Shown here: piece after piece, positions 12,774-21,265 of the stretch
Numbering within the stretch: the first letter of the stretch is position 1
How the letters are laid out: each line of letters begins with the position of its first letter
DNA from: Pseudoalteromonas sp. R3
GTDB lineage: Bacteria; Pseudomonadota; Gammaproteobacteria; Enterobacterales; Alteromonadaceae
Direction: 5' to 3'
Length of the DNA: 64,000 nucleotides
NCBI RefSeq assembly: GCF_004014715.1
Contig: NZ_CP034835.1
Location: forward strand, 3,782,001 to 3,846,000
Notes under the pieces: model-generated
The model's database searches: none
What the model saw: the letters and a program-made list of their open reading frames with translations, nothing else
Told to the model about the DNA's origin: nothing
Program-made: the position numbers and the translations under genes

Positions 12774-12884
12774 CCCCTTTTTTGAAGAAAAGTGAGAAAA
12801 ACAGTGCGTTCGGACACTAATTGTACGAAACGAGCGTTTTTTGACATAAATCGGCCTGACTTAAGGTCCGTAAAACGTAAAAAA

Positions 12885-12909
12885 GCCAGTCAGAGCGGTC
12901 CGACTGGCC
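12885..12909 (-). terminator. Terminator of the first porin
   Basis: GCCAGTCGGACC...GACTGGC folds into a 7-base stem on the minus strand followed by TTTTTT. It lies 33 bases after the porin stop and between the porin and the rRNA promoters, so it also insulates the operon. Confidence 0.85.
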
Positions 12910-12941
12910 TTTATCAATCTAGTTTTAGGTCGTGTATAGAC

Positions 12942-13871
12942 TTAGAACTTGTATTCGATACCTGCGCCCAGGTAGTCTTCTTCTACACCATTGTCTTCAT
13001 CAACACTTGAGTAGAAGGCGTAAAGCTTTGCCGCTTTGCTCAGCTTGTGGTCAATACCAACAGAGATGCCATCTACCTTATCGCCTTTGTCAAAGTCGAT
13101 AACCTGATATTGTAGCTTCAGGGTATTCGCACCGAAACCATATGCCGCGTTTACCATATAACCGTCAGCTTCGTCAGACCCATCTACTTTCTCTTGCATC
13201 TGGTACATTGCACCCAGTTTAAAGTCTGCTACTTTACCTTGTACTGAGAAACGTACTGCGTCGTAGCCTTTTACTTCACTATCAGTTGCAACCGCAGCAT
13301 AGAATTTAGTGTTCTTTAATTTTGCATCACCATAAGTCAGTGCTGCTGAGAACCCGTTTTCACCTTCAGTGCTGTCTTCGGCAATGAATGTACCTAATAC
13401 TTTAAAGCCATTAAAGCTTGCTGATTTATAAGAAATTGAATCGCCCAGACGGTTTTCACCTTTAAACAGGTTCTTAATATCTGCTTCAAGGTCGTTGAAC
13501 AGGTCAAGTTTGCCTTGTGACTGTTTAAATGCAGTGTCGTTACGGCCAATAACAACCTCACCGAAATTACCTTTCAGACCGACGTATTGGTTACGTGCCG
13601 TAATATTGTCATCTTCGCCTTTTGAATCCGCATCAGAGACGTCTACCTGGAACTCCAGCTTATAGATAACTTCAAGGCCAGAATCTAGCTTTTCAGAACC
13701 TTTGAAACCAAAGCGTGATGCATTGCTTTTCACTTCAGTGAATGAGCCTTCACCTTCATCTGAACTCTGTACAGACAAATTCGCCTTACCGTATACATCA
13801 ACATCAGCGTAAGCGCTCGCAGACAAAGCACCGAAAAGAGAAACAAATAATGCTGATTTGGATAATTTCAT
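12942..13871 (-). CDS. Gram-negative general porin (trimeric type)
   Basis: This outer-membrane channel protein has 309 residues. It starts MKLSKSALFVSLFGALSASAYA, a signal peptide cleaved before DVDVYGKANLSVQ, which is the usual first strand of Gram-negative porins. The barrel ends in YKF, with a C-terminal aromatic residue needed for Bam-dependent assembly. GFKGSEKLDSGLEVIYKLEFQ and TARNQYVGLKGNFGEVVIGRND match porin strands 2-4 and the loop 3 region. The ATG at 13871 is preferred over an upstream frame extension because GAGGAAA precedes it and the signal peptide begins there. A paralogue lies at 56803-57759. Confidence 0.95.
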   Translation of the reverse strand: MKLSKSALFVSLFGALSASAYADVDVYGKANLSVQSSDEGEGSFTEVKSNASRFGFKGSEKLDSGLEVIYKLEFQVDVSDADSKGEDDNITARNQYVGLKGNFGEVVIGRNDTAFKQSQGKLDLFNDLEADIKNLFKGENRLGDSISYKSASFNGFKVLGTFIAEDSTEGENGFSAALTYGDAKLKNTKFYAAVATDSEVKGYDAVRFSVQGKVADFKLGAMYQMQEKVDGSDEADGYMVNAAYGFGANTLKLQYQVIDFDKGDKVDGISVGIDHKLSKAAKLYAFYSSVDEDNGVEEDYLGAGIEYKF

Positions 13872-14013
13872 GTGTATTTCCTCAAGTATCGCAACACGTA
13901 ATTTTTTAGACAGGCGCAGTCTGCCAGCGATACGTGACAAAAATATTACACACAAAATAAAAGTGACATTAAACTGTCAGCTAGCCATCATAAATAATTC
14001 AATAATCTGTAAC

Positions 14014-14862
14014 CTAATCAGGTAAAGATGCCAACAGACTGGCAATCATCTCTATTTGCTCTAGTTGCTCATTATCCTTGTGATAGGCAACATAGATCTC
14101 ACGCGCATTTTGTTCAACTGACTCAATATGAAACAACTGCTTTTTCTCTATCGATTCGACCGCCAATGCTCGGGGTATAAATGCTGAACCTCCGCACTGC
14201 ATAATCAGGTCCAGCGCAATACGGCCGGTACTGGTTCTGAAATAAGGCGGTGTGCTGCCAGTAAACTGTTTCGCATGCCACAATGAAAAGGCCGTTCCCC
14301 AGTCTACATAAACATATTGCTTATCAAAAAAGTCCTCATCCGTTGTCTGTGACATTGTGCTAACCGGGATGATGGCCAGATGCTTTATTTGTTTTACCAC
14401 CAGCTCATCAACTTTCGGTGGGTCAAATAGCACTGCAATATCGAGTGTCCGCTCCAGTAATAGGCGTGTACTTTCTTGTTGTGCCTTGACTTCAGCCACC
14501 AAAGAGACCCCAGGCATGGCTGTCACAATATGATTAATGCCGAATTGTAAAAAGGCATCCCAGATATTCGGCGTCCCCGCCAGTGAAAGCTGCTTATGCA
14601 TGTTGTTAGCAAGTGCCACATCGACCTTTGCACGCTGCATACCTGTCAGGATCATATTGGCATGAGGTAACAAGCGCTCACCCGGCGCCGTCAGTTGAAT
14701 ATTATTGCGCTGACGAATAAACAAATTAACGCCAAGGCTTTGTTCTAACTGGCGGATCCGGAAGCTAACGGCAGACTGAGTGATGTATAAATTCTCCGCT
14801 GCGCGACCAAAGTGACGGGTCTTTACGACTTCGACAAATGTTTTTAATAGATCTATGTCCAC
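14014..14862 (-). CDS. hdfR: LysR-family regulator HdfR
   Basis: This is a 282-residue LysR regulator with the winged-helix domain at residues 5-62 and the substrate-binding domain after it. MDIDLLKTFVEV, KTRHFGRAAENLY and TQSAVSFRIRQLE match E. coli HdfR block by block, as does RNNIQLTAPGERLLP. HdfR represses flhDC in E. coli. The gene is divergent from maoP with an 86-base gap, the same arrangement as in E. coli, which supports the assignment beyond the family level. Whether it controls flagella here is inferred, not shown. Confidence 0.87.
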   Translation of the reverse strand: MDIDLLKTFVEVVKTRHFGRAAENLYITQSAVSFRIRQLEQSLGVNLFIRQRNNIQLTAPGERLLPHANMILTGMQRAKVDVALANNMHKQLSLAGTPNIWDAFLQFGINHIVTAMPGVSLVAEVKAQQESTRLLLERTLDIAVLFDPPKVDELVVKQIKHLAIIPVSTMSQTTDEDFFDKQYVYVDWGTAFSLWHAKQFTGSTPPYFRTSTGRIALDLIMQCGGSAFIPRALAVESIEKKQLFHIESVEQNAREIYVAYHKDNEQLEQIEMIASLLASLPD

Positions 14863-14948
14863 ATAGCCCCCTTACGATAAAAAAAACTCGTTTAATTATT
14901 TCCACACTATGGTCCATACTCCTGCCAAACAATGCTGAGGATTTCACC

Positions 14949-15326
14949 ATGAGTCAAAATTTAGCGACCTTGAAAGAAGCTTTTGCTACAACAAAACACT
15001 TCTATGATGATATTAACTTTCCCCGGGGGTTTTCTCGAAGCGGACACTTTACCCTGCAAGAGTCTGATATTCTGGAAAACCATGGTGCGTTACTTAAAAG
15101 CTTATACACTAAAGCCAGTCATCCGCAAAATGAATTTCAGCAACGCTTTGTGGAGGTTATGGGAGGATTAGGGACTCCAGAAAATGTGATGGAAAAAACC
15201 TGGACCAAATACCTCAAGCTGACGACCTGTAAGACTAAGTTCCATACTTTGTTTGGCCGCTCTAAGGTGAGCGCAAATAAAGAAGAAGTCGAAGCCGTCG
15301 CTGTGGAAGCAGACGACGACATCTAA
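14949..15326 (+). CDS. maoP: Macrodomain Ori protein MaoP (DUF413)
   Basis: The 125-residue protein has the DUF413 signature KHFYDDINFPRGFSRSGHFT and the downstream FHTLFGRSK, as in E. coli MaoP (formerly YifE). In E. coli MaoP acts with a short site, maoS, upstream of the gene to organise the Ori macrodomain. The acidic tail (EAVAVEADDDI) is also seen in E. coli. The start ATG follows GCTGAGGATTTCACC, giving a GAGG ribosome site. Divergent hdfR is shared with E. coli. Macrodomain function here is inferred from synteny and family. Confidence 0.88.
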   Translation: MSQNLATLKEAFATTKHFYDDINFPRGFSRSGHFTLQESDILENHGALLKSLYTKASHPQNEFQQRFVEVMGGLGTPENVMEKTWTKYLKLTTCKTKFHTLFGRSKVSANKEEVEAVAVEADDDI

Positions 15327-15339
15327 CAGAATTATTGTG

Positions 15340-15360
15340 GGCACCGACTCACTCGGTGCC
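15340..15360. terminator. Hairpin between maoP and rarD
   Basis: The perfect 8-base stem GGCACCGA / TCGGTGCC with loop CTCAC sits between two convergent genes, 14 bases after the maoP stop. There is no T tract, so it may stop transcription only weakly. Confidence 0.5.
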
Positions 15361-15369
15361 CCAGCACTA

Positions 15370-16275
15370 TTATGATGTTGCCAGACGGCGCTGTGCTTTG
15401 CCCGTTCGGTAGGAATCAAAACTAAATAGCGCCAAAGCTGACCAGATAAACGCAAAGGTCAATACCCGCTCTGCGCTGAACACTTCACCATAAAATACCA
15501 CAGCCAAAATAAACATCAGGCTTGGCCCTATGTACTGAAAGAAACCCAGTGTTGAGTAGGGGATCCGTTTTGCAGCTGCGGTGAAGCACAATAACGGCAG
15601 GGTTGTCACTACGCCCGCACTAATCAATAAGAGATTGGTGAGCCAGTCATTCAGCATCATGTTGCTTGTCTCACTGGGTGTCAGCCACCACCAGTACCCA
15701 AGTGCAATGGGGAGCAAAATAACCGCTTCGATTAATAATCCTGGTAATGATTCTACTGCCATGGTCTTACGCAACAAACCATAAATGGCGAAGGAACCTG
15801 CCAATGAAAACGCAATAACAGGGAATGAGCCAAAGCTTACTAACTGTAACACTACCCCAACGAATGCCAGGCCGACTGCAAACTGCTGACGAGGACGAAG
15901 ACGCTCTTGTAAAAACAGCATGCCTAATAATACATTCAGTAAGGGATTAATATAGTAGCCCAGGCTAGCATCCAGCATATGCCCGTTATTCACTGACCAG
16001 ATAAACAGACCCCAGTTAAAACCGAGTAACAATGCCGTAACCGTCAGCATCATCATGAGTTTAGGCTGGCGCAGTACCGCAATGACTTTATGCCAGTTCA
16101 GCTTAATCGCGATGATCAGCGCAATAAAGAGCACTGACCAGACCACCCGATGGATCAGAATTTCAAGCGCATCGACCTGATCCAGTGATTTAAAATAGAT
16201 GGGGGCCAGTCCCCACATCAAAAACGCTAAAACGGCAAAGGTATACCCTTGCTTCGTTTCACTACTCGTTCCCAT
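15370..16275 (-). CDS. rarD: EamA-family permease RarD
   Basis: This is a ten-helix inner-membrane transporter of the drug/metabolite (EamA) superfamily, 301 residues. It begins MGTSSETKQGYTFAVLAFLMWGLAPIYFK, matching RarD. The motifs EILIHRVVWS (helix 2) and LGYYINPLLNVLLGMLFLQERL (helix 4-5) are diagnostic of the RarD subgroup. Family members are linked to chloramphenicol sensitivity, but the substrate is unknown. The gene is convergent with maoP. Length and hydrophobic pattern are complete. Confidence 0.9.
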   Translation of the reverse strand: MGTSSETKQGYTFAVLAFLMWGLAPIYFKSLDQVDALEILIHRVVWSVLFIALIIAIKLNWHKVIAVLRQPKLMMMLTVTALLLGFNWGLFIWSVNNGHMLDASLGYYINPLLNVLLGMLFLQERLRPRQQFAVGLAFVGVVLQLVSFGSFPVIAFSLAGSFAIYGLLRKTMAVESLPGLLIEAVILLPIALGYWWWLTPSETSNMMLNDWLTNLLLISAGVVTTLPLLCFTAAAKRIPYSTLGFFQYIGPSLMFILAVVFYGEVFSAERVLTFAFIWSALALFSFDSYRTGKAQRRLATS

Positions 16276-16416
16276 TCATTTCTCCCAAGCACGAACACAA
16301 TTGGCTTTGTGATGGCAACCACAGATGCCAAGCGCGCAGTATACCGCAAACTGTACCTGCCAGTATGATTTTCCTGTGATCAAAAACAAAAGACTTCTGA
16401 CGTAAAACCCACTAAA

Positions 16417-18240
16417 ATGCGCTCGATGGAAAATCTTGCAACTCACTCAATCGACACACCGCACGGCGTACTGAAAGAAGTTTTTGGCTACAGTGACTTT
16501 CGTGACGGGCAACTCGACGTCATTCAGGCGTGCCTGGACGGGCGCGATAGCCTAGTACTACTGCCCACCGGAGGTGGTAAATCCCTGTGCTATCAGGTAC
16601 CCGCTTTGTTACTACCTGGCACCTGTATTGTCGTGTCTCCGCTTATCTCTTTAATGCAGGATCAGGTTGCACAACTCAAAGCGCTGGGTATCTCTGCAGA
16701 GTTCGTCAATAACAGTATTGACCGAGCGCAGCAGCAGGCTATCTATCAACGCCTGCATCAGGGTGAAATCAAGTTGTTGTACGTTGCGCCCGAGAAAATT
16801 CTCCAGAGTGAATTTATTGAGCGTCTGAGTCACCTCAAGTTGGGTTTGTTCGCCATTGATGAAGCGCACTGTGTATCGCATTGGGGGCACGACTTCAGAC
16901 CACATTACTGTCGTCTGCATGAGTTAAAGCAGCGCTTTGCCACCGTCCCTATGATGGCATTAACGGCAACCGCCGATCTGGCAACCCGCAGCGATATTGT
17001 CACGCAACTCGGCCTGATCACGCCGTTTATCCACACTGGTAGTTTTGACAGGCCAAATATCCGTTACACCATAGAAGAAAAGTTCAAACCTCTGTCACAA
17101 TTGATGCGCTATCTGCGCACTCAAAAAGGGCAAAGCGGGATTGTCTACTGCTCCAGCCGTAAGCGCGTTGATGACATCGCCGAAAAGCTGGTCGAGGCCG
17201 GCTTTAACGCTGCGGCATATCATGCTGGCATGACTAACGAGCAACGTCAGTTCGTGCAAAATGCGTTTTCCCGTGACGATATTCAGATAGTGGTTGCAAC
17301 GGTGGCATTTGGCATGGGCATCAATAAATCAAATGTGCGCTATGTCTTGCATTACGACATTCCCAAAAGCATTGAAGCCTACTATCAGGAAACGGGCCGT
17401 GCAGGACGTGATGGTCTGGCAGCAGAAGCCATTATGTATTTTGATCCGGCGGACATTGGCCGGGTTAAACGCTTTTTTGAAGATATTGAAGACGAGCATC
17501 GCCGCAGGGTCGAAGAACAACGTTTCAACTCTATGGCCAGCTTTGCTTCGGCGCAGACCTGTCGACGCCAGATTTTGCTCAATTACTTCAGTGAATATCA
17601 ACGTGAACCCTGCGGTAACTGTGATATCTGCCTGAATCCCCCCAAGCGCTTTGATGGCACTTTGGTTGCTCAGCAAGCTTTATCCTGTATTTACCGGGCT
17701 GAGCAGCGCTTTGGACTCGGCTACATTGTGGATGTACTGCGCGGCGCAAATACCGCCAGGATCCGGGACAACCAGCACCACACACTAAGTACCTATGGCA
17801 TTGGCAAAGAACACAGCAATGAATACTGGCTGAGTATCCTGAGACAACTGATACACCATGGGCTAGTTGCACAAGATATCACTCAGGGCGCCGCACTCAG
17901 GCTCACCGAAGGAGCGCGTTCGGTTTTGCGTGGAGAATACGCACTGCAACTCGCTCAGCCACGCCTTGAAGCAAAACATGTTTACCAGGATAAACTGGCT
18001 CAATTCAATTACGATAAGAAGCTGTTTGCGAAACTGCGTAGCCTGCGCAAAGAACTTGCTGATCAGGATGACGTGCCGCCTTATGTTGTCTTCAGTGATA
18101 AGACACTGGCAGAAATGGCGCAGCTTACCCCGACGAATGATAGTGAATTCCTGAAAGTATCCGGTGTGGGCTTTACCAAATTGAGCAAGTACGGCGCGCC
18201 TTTTATGCAGCTGATCCGAAATTACCTCGACACCGACTAA
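16417..18240 (+). CDS. recQ: ATP-dependent DNA helicase RecQ
   Basis: RecQ is a 3'-5' superfamily 2 helicase used in recombination and fork repair. The 607-residue protein has Walker A TGGGKS at 51-56, DEAHC at 148-152 and ALTATAD in the first RecA domain. The second domain has YCSSRKRVDD and the QETGRAGRDG motif VI. A RecQ zinc site follows (CRRQ...CGNCDIC), then the winged helix, and an HRDC domain at the C-terminus. A second ATG three codons in could also be the start. It reads divergently from rarD and is followed at 25 bases by a small gene. Confidence 0.97.
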   Translation: MRSMENLATHSIDTPHGVLKEVFGYSDFRDGQLDVIQACLDGRDSLVLLPTGGGKSLCYQVPALLLPGTCIVVSPLISLMQDQVAQLKALGISAEFVNNSIDRAQQQAIYQRLHQGEIKLLYVAPEKILQSEFIERLSHLKLGLFAIDEAHCVSHWGHDFRPHYCRLHELKQRFATVPMMALTATADLATRSDIVTQLGLITPFIHTGSFDRPNIRYTIEEKFKPLSQLMRYLRTQKGQSGIVYCSSRKRVDDIAEKLVEAGFNAAAYHAGMTNEQRQFVQNAFSRDDIQIVVATVAFGMGINKSNVRYVLHYDIPKSIEAYYQETGRAGRDGLAAEAIMYFDPADIGRVKRFFEDIEDEHRRRVEEQRFNSMASFASAQTCRRQILLNYFSEYQREPCGNCDICLNPPKRFDGTLVAQQALSCIYRAEQRFGLGYIVDVLRGANTARIRDNQHHTLSTYGIGKEHSNEYWLSILRQLIHHGLVAQDITQGAALRLTEGARSVLRGEYALQLAQPRLEAKHVYQDKLAQFNYDKKLFAKLRSLRKELADQDDVPPYVVFSDKTLAEMAQLTPTNDSEFLKVSGVGFTKLSKYGAPFMQLIRNYLDTD

Positions 18241-18264
18241 TCTGACGCACTAACCGGAGTAACC

Positions 18265-18567
18265 TTGACAACCCACATCAACCACCAGCCTGAGCAGGAC
18301 TGCATAATCGTTACTCCTGCTTCCTTACCTGATGCAGATGAATTCGAGCTATGGGGACAAATTTTCTTACACCTGGATGGCATTACCTTGCTTGAGTTTC
18401 ACCTGGGCGCAGACCGTCACCAATGGCGTTTTAGTTATGCAGGGCACCCTTATAACCTTAATTTTGAACATTACAGCGATAGCATCTGGATCATGCCGGA
18501 AGGCCTTGGTGCGACTGAACATTTGCCGGATCTGGCTACATTATTTCGGTTAAATTTACAACAATAA
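18265..18567 (+). CDS. Small uncharacterised protein downstream of recQ
   Basis: This 100-residue soluble acidic protein has no known motif that I can name. It is Trp-rich (FELWGQIFLHLDG, HQWRFSYAGHPYNLNFEHY) and may belong to the DUF3630 group of proteins seen near recQ, an uncertain recollection. The start is TTG, supported by CCGGAG five bases upstream and by lack of an ATG in the right place. It starts 24 bases after recQ and is probably cotranscribed. Confidence 0.75.
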   Translation: MTTHINHQPEQDCIIVTPASLPDADEFELWGQIFLHLDGITLLEFHLGADRHQWRFSYAGHPYNLNFEHYSDSIWIMPEGLGATEHLPDLATLFRLNLQQ

Positions 18568-18641
18568 TATAGACTTAGTTGAGCAGCTATGGCTAACATA
18601 GGCCATAATTAAAAGCACGTTTATTCACAACAGGCTGGTCT

Positions 18642-20411
18642 ATGGGTTGGGTTGTTCGCGTTTCTATACTAACAATATTCACAACAGTGGCGGCGCACTC
18701 TGCAGAGGCAGCAGCCAGCACGCCATTGAGCGCACTGGAGAGCTGTGGCAATCTTCGTCGGGACACACCCGAAGACAACAACCTCCACCGTCAGCTAGAC
18801 AGTGAAGACTCCCTACCCGATGTGCAAAATGCCTCAGTTGTTAGCATTGACCTCAAGCAGCTAAACGTCTTTGATACCTCTTTGCCAGAAGAAGACAACG
18901 CGATATTTCGTTTTGCAAATCGGGCACATGTCACCACCAAACCGGACGTGATCCGTAATCTACTGCTTTTTACTAAAGGCAGTGAATATGACCCAAAACT
19001 ATTACGAGAATCAGAACGGTTACTGCGTCAGCAACCCTATATTTACGATGCGAGAATATTCGCAGAGCAAACCTGTGACGGTGAAGTGGCAGTCACTGTC
19101 GTCACACGCGATCTGTGGACACTGCTGCCCGACATCAGTTTTAGCCGCAGCGGGGGGGACAATTCGAGCAGGCTCGGTTTTCGCGAATCTAACCTATTGG
19201 GCTATGGCAAACGCTTGTCATTGACACATATCTCCGACCCCGATCGCAGTGGTTATTTGTTTGTTTATGACGACCCTCAAATTCTCTCTAGCCGCTATCA
19301 GGGGCGAGTAGAGTATGCAGACAACGATGATGGCAAAGTACACTATATTGGGGTTGCCTATCCATTCTTTTCGATTTCTACACCCTACAGCTATGGTATC
19401 AGCAACCTAAGCAATCGTAGAATTGAATCTCTTTACAATCTGGGCGAAGAGATTTCGGAATATGAACAACTGAGTGAAATAACCAATCTATATATTGGTC
19501 GCGCGTTCGCACTTAACGACGATTGGACACGGCGACTTCTGTTGGGGTATCAGGATGAAAAGCAAGAGTTTGCCCCGATACGTGCCACCACCTTACCGAT
19601 AGCAGAAGACCGTACTGTACGTTACCCCTATATTCAGGCACAGTGGTTTGAAGATGCCTATATCAAAGTTCGTAATTTTGATTCTATCTACCGTACCGAA
19701 GATTTAAATTTAGGATGGAATATCAATGCCCTGATTGGCTATTCAGACAGCGGGCTCAGTGATGATGATAGCCGATGGGTTGGGGCATTCAACGCAAGTA
19801 AGGCTCATTTTACTTCTGATGACAGCTTGCTACGCTTCGCCTTTAATTTAAATGGCTACTGGAATAAACGCGATAGTCAGGCCGAAAACTTAACTATCAG
19901 CTCACGACTTCAGTACTACCTCAATACCAGCCTCAGGCAATCCTGGTATGCACAACTGGAAATCCAATATGGCAAACACCTCAGTGCCGATCAGCAAATC
20001 ACTTTAGGTGGAGAAACTGGCCTCAGGGGATACCCAAGTAACTACCTGCAGGGCAATCGCAGAATTTTACTCAATCTTGAAAAACGTTATTACTGGGAAT
20101 ACGATTTACTGCACCTGTTTAAAGTGGGTGGTGCAGCATATTTTGATATTGGCAGAGTAGACGGTCGTGCCCTGCCATCTCCTTTACACAGTGATCCTGA
20201 CATTTCTCGCATACTGACACCACAGCAGCAACACGCTTTGACACATCAAATTCAGGGCCAGTTTTTAAAAAATGTGGGTCTTGGCCTTCGACTCGCTCCG
20301 AGCCGTGCGAATTCAGGCTTAGTCCTGCACCTGGACGTTGCCACGCCACTCGATGGACCTGACAACATTGACTCTGTGCAATGGTTATTTACGGTTAAAA
20401 ACCGCTTTTAA
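18642..20411 (+). CDS. Omp85/BamA-type outer-membrane protein with one POTRA-like domain
   Basis: The 589-residue protein has an N-terminal secretion signal (VVRVSILTIFTTVAAHSAEA, about residues 4-24) and a periplasmic domain at about 80-150 with a POTRA-like unit (NLLLFTKGSEYDPKLLRESE). A C-terminal beta-barrel ends in NRF. The Omp85 motif GGETGLRGYPSNY near residue 456 corresponds to the conserved (V/L)RG(F/Y) loop. It is shorter than BamA or TamA, which have several POTRAs, and may be a phospholipase- or transport-linked homologue. A specific substrate cannot be named. A small MscS-like gene follows at 57 bases. Confidence 0.85.
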   Translation: MGWVVRVSILTIFTTVAAHSAEAAASTPLSALESCGNLRRDTPEDNNLHRQLDSEDSLPDVQNASVVSIDLKQLNVFDTSLPEEDNAIFRFANRAHVTTKPDVIRNLLLFTKGSEYDPKLLRESERLLRQQPYIYDARIFAEQTCDGEVAVTVVTRDLWTLLPDISFSRSGGDNSSRLGFRESNLLGYGKRLSLTHISDPDRSGYLFVYDDPQILSSRYQGRVEYADNDDGKVHYIGVAYPFFSISTPYSYGISNLSNRRIESLYNLGEEISEYEQLSEITNLYIGRAFALNDDWTRRLLLGYQDEKQEFAPIRATTLPIAEDRTVRYPYIQAQWFEDAYIKVRNFDSIYRTEDLNLGWNINALIGYSDSGLSDDDSRWVGAFNASKAHFTSDDSLLRFAFNLNGYWNKRDSQAENLTISSRLQYYLNTSLRQSWYAQLEIQYGKHLSADQQITLGGETGLRGYPSNYLQGNRRILLNLEKRYYWEYDLLHLFKVGGAAYFDIGRVDGRALPSPLHSDPDISRILTPQQQHALTHQIQGQFLKNVGLGLRLAPSRANSGLVLHLDVATPLDGPDNIDSVQWLFTVKNRF

Positions 20412-20468
20412 CCAGACAAATTTCCCTGATATTATTCTGTTTTATTTGCACATAAACGGGCAAACCAC

Positions 20469-21035
20469 ATGCCAGATACCCTTGCGACATTTTTACTCGC
20501 CGAGTATAAATTGATCGTCACCCTGCTTTTCATATTTCTGTTCCCATTGCTATTAAAGTTGGCAATCAAAGTGCTACATAAGATCACTCGGGGGAAAATT
20601 GACTTGCATCGTCAGCAACGGGCCGAACTACTGTTAAAAGGTCTGGTTGGTGCGGTGTTGCTCTGTCTGTTGCTGGTATTCTGGGGCATCGAATTACGGG
20701 GCTTGCTGGTATTGGGGTCTTCCTTATTCGCGATGCTCGGTGTAGCGATGTTCGCCGCCTGGTCTTTACTCAGCAACCTCACAGCTTTTCTGATCATGTT
20801 TGTACAAAATGATTATCGGCTTGGTAACTGGGTCAGAGTCATTGACGGTGCAAACTTTATTGAAGGCTGCATCGTAGAAATGGGACTAATGAATGTGGTA
20901 CTGCGTCATGTTGATGGACACAAGGTCGTCTACCCTAATAACCTGTTCGTCACACGTCCAGTCTGGGTACTCAGCGAAGCACCGGTTAAGCCAAAACACA
21001 TTGCCGAGCGGCGGGTACTTGGCCCTAAAAAGTAA
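20469..21035 (+). CDS. Small MscS-like membrane protein
   Basis: This is a 188-residue inner-membrane protein with about three membrane helices (10-34, 52-70, 76-100) and a following beta domain. Residues FAMLGVAMFAAWSLLSNLTAF resemble the pore helix TM3, and NDYRLGNWVRVIDGANFIEGCIVEMGLMNVVLRHVDG resembles the MscS beta domain. PNNLFVTRPV is the family end of this domain. It lacks the larger alpha/beta C-terminal cage of E. coli MscS, so channel gating may differ. It could act as an osmotic valve; function is inferred from family. Confidence 0.8.
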   Translation: MPDTLATFLLAEYKLIVTLLFIFLFPLLLKLAIKVLHKITRGKIDLHRQQRAELLLKGLVGAVLLCLLLVFWGIELRGLLVLGSSLFAMLGVAMFAAWSLLSNLTAFLIMFVQNDYRLGNWVRVIDGANFIEGCIVEMGLMNVVLRHVDGHKVVYPNNLFVTRPVWVLSEAPVKPKHIAERRVLGPKK

Positions 21036-21265
21036 TCATAGGTACGAGTTGTCATATCCTGGTGACATGACGCATGATATATAGGAATCGTTTGCGTAAA
21101 GATATGATCAATTTTAAGGATTGGCTCTGACGCTAACGGCATTAAAGATGTCTCATTTATCACAGCAGAGCACTTGATGGGTTTTCGCTGAGGTTTGCTC
21201 ACCTCATGATGGGCGTTTTTTTGATGCTCATTGGTATAACTTTTCAAGTGAACAAGGAAGGAACG

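Noticed and set aside
12942..13955. Longer N-terminus for the first porin
   Set aside because: The extension has no ribosome site and precedes a clear signal peptide start at 13871.
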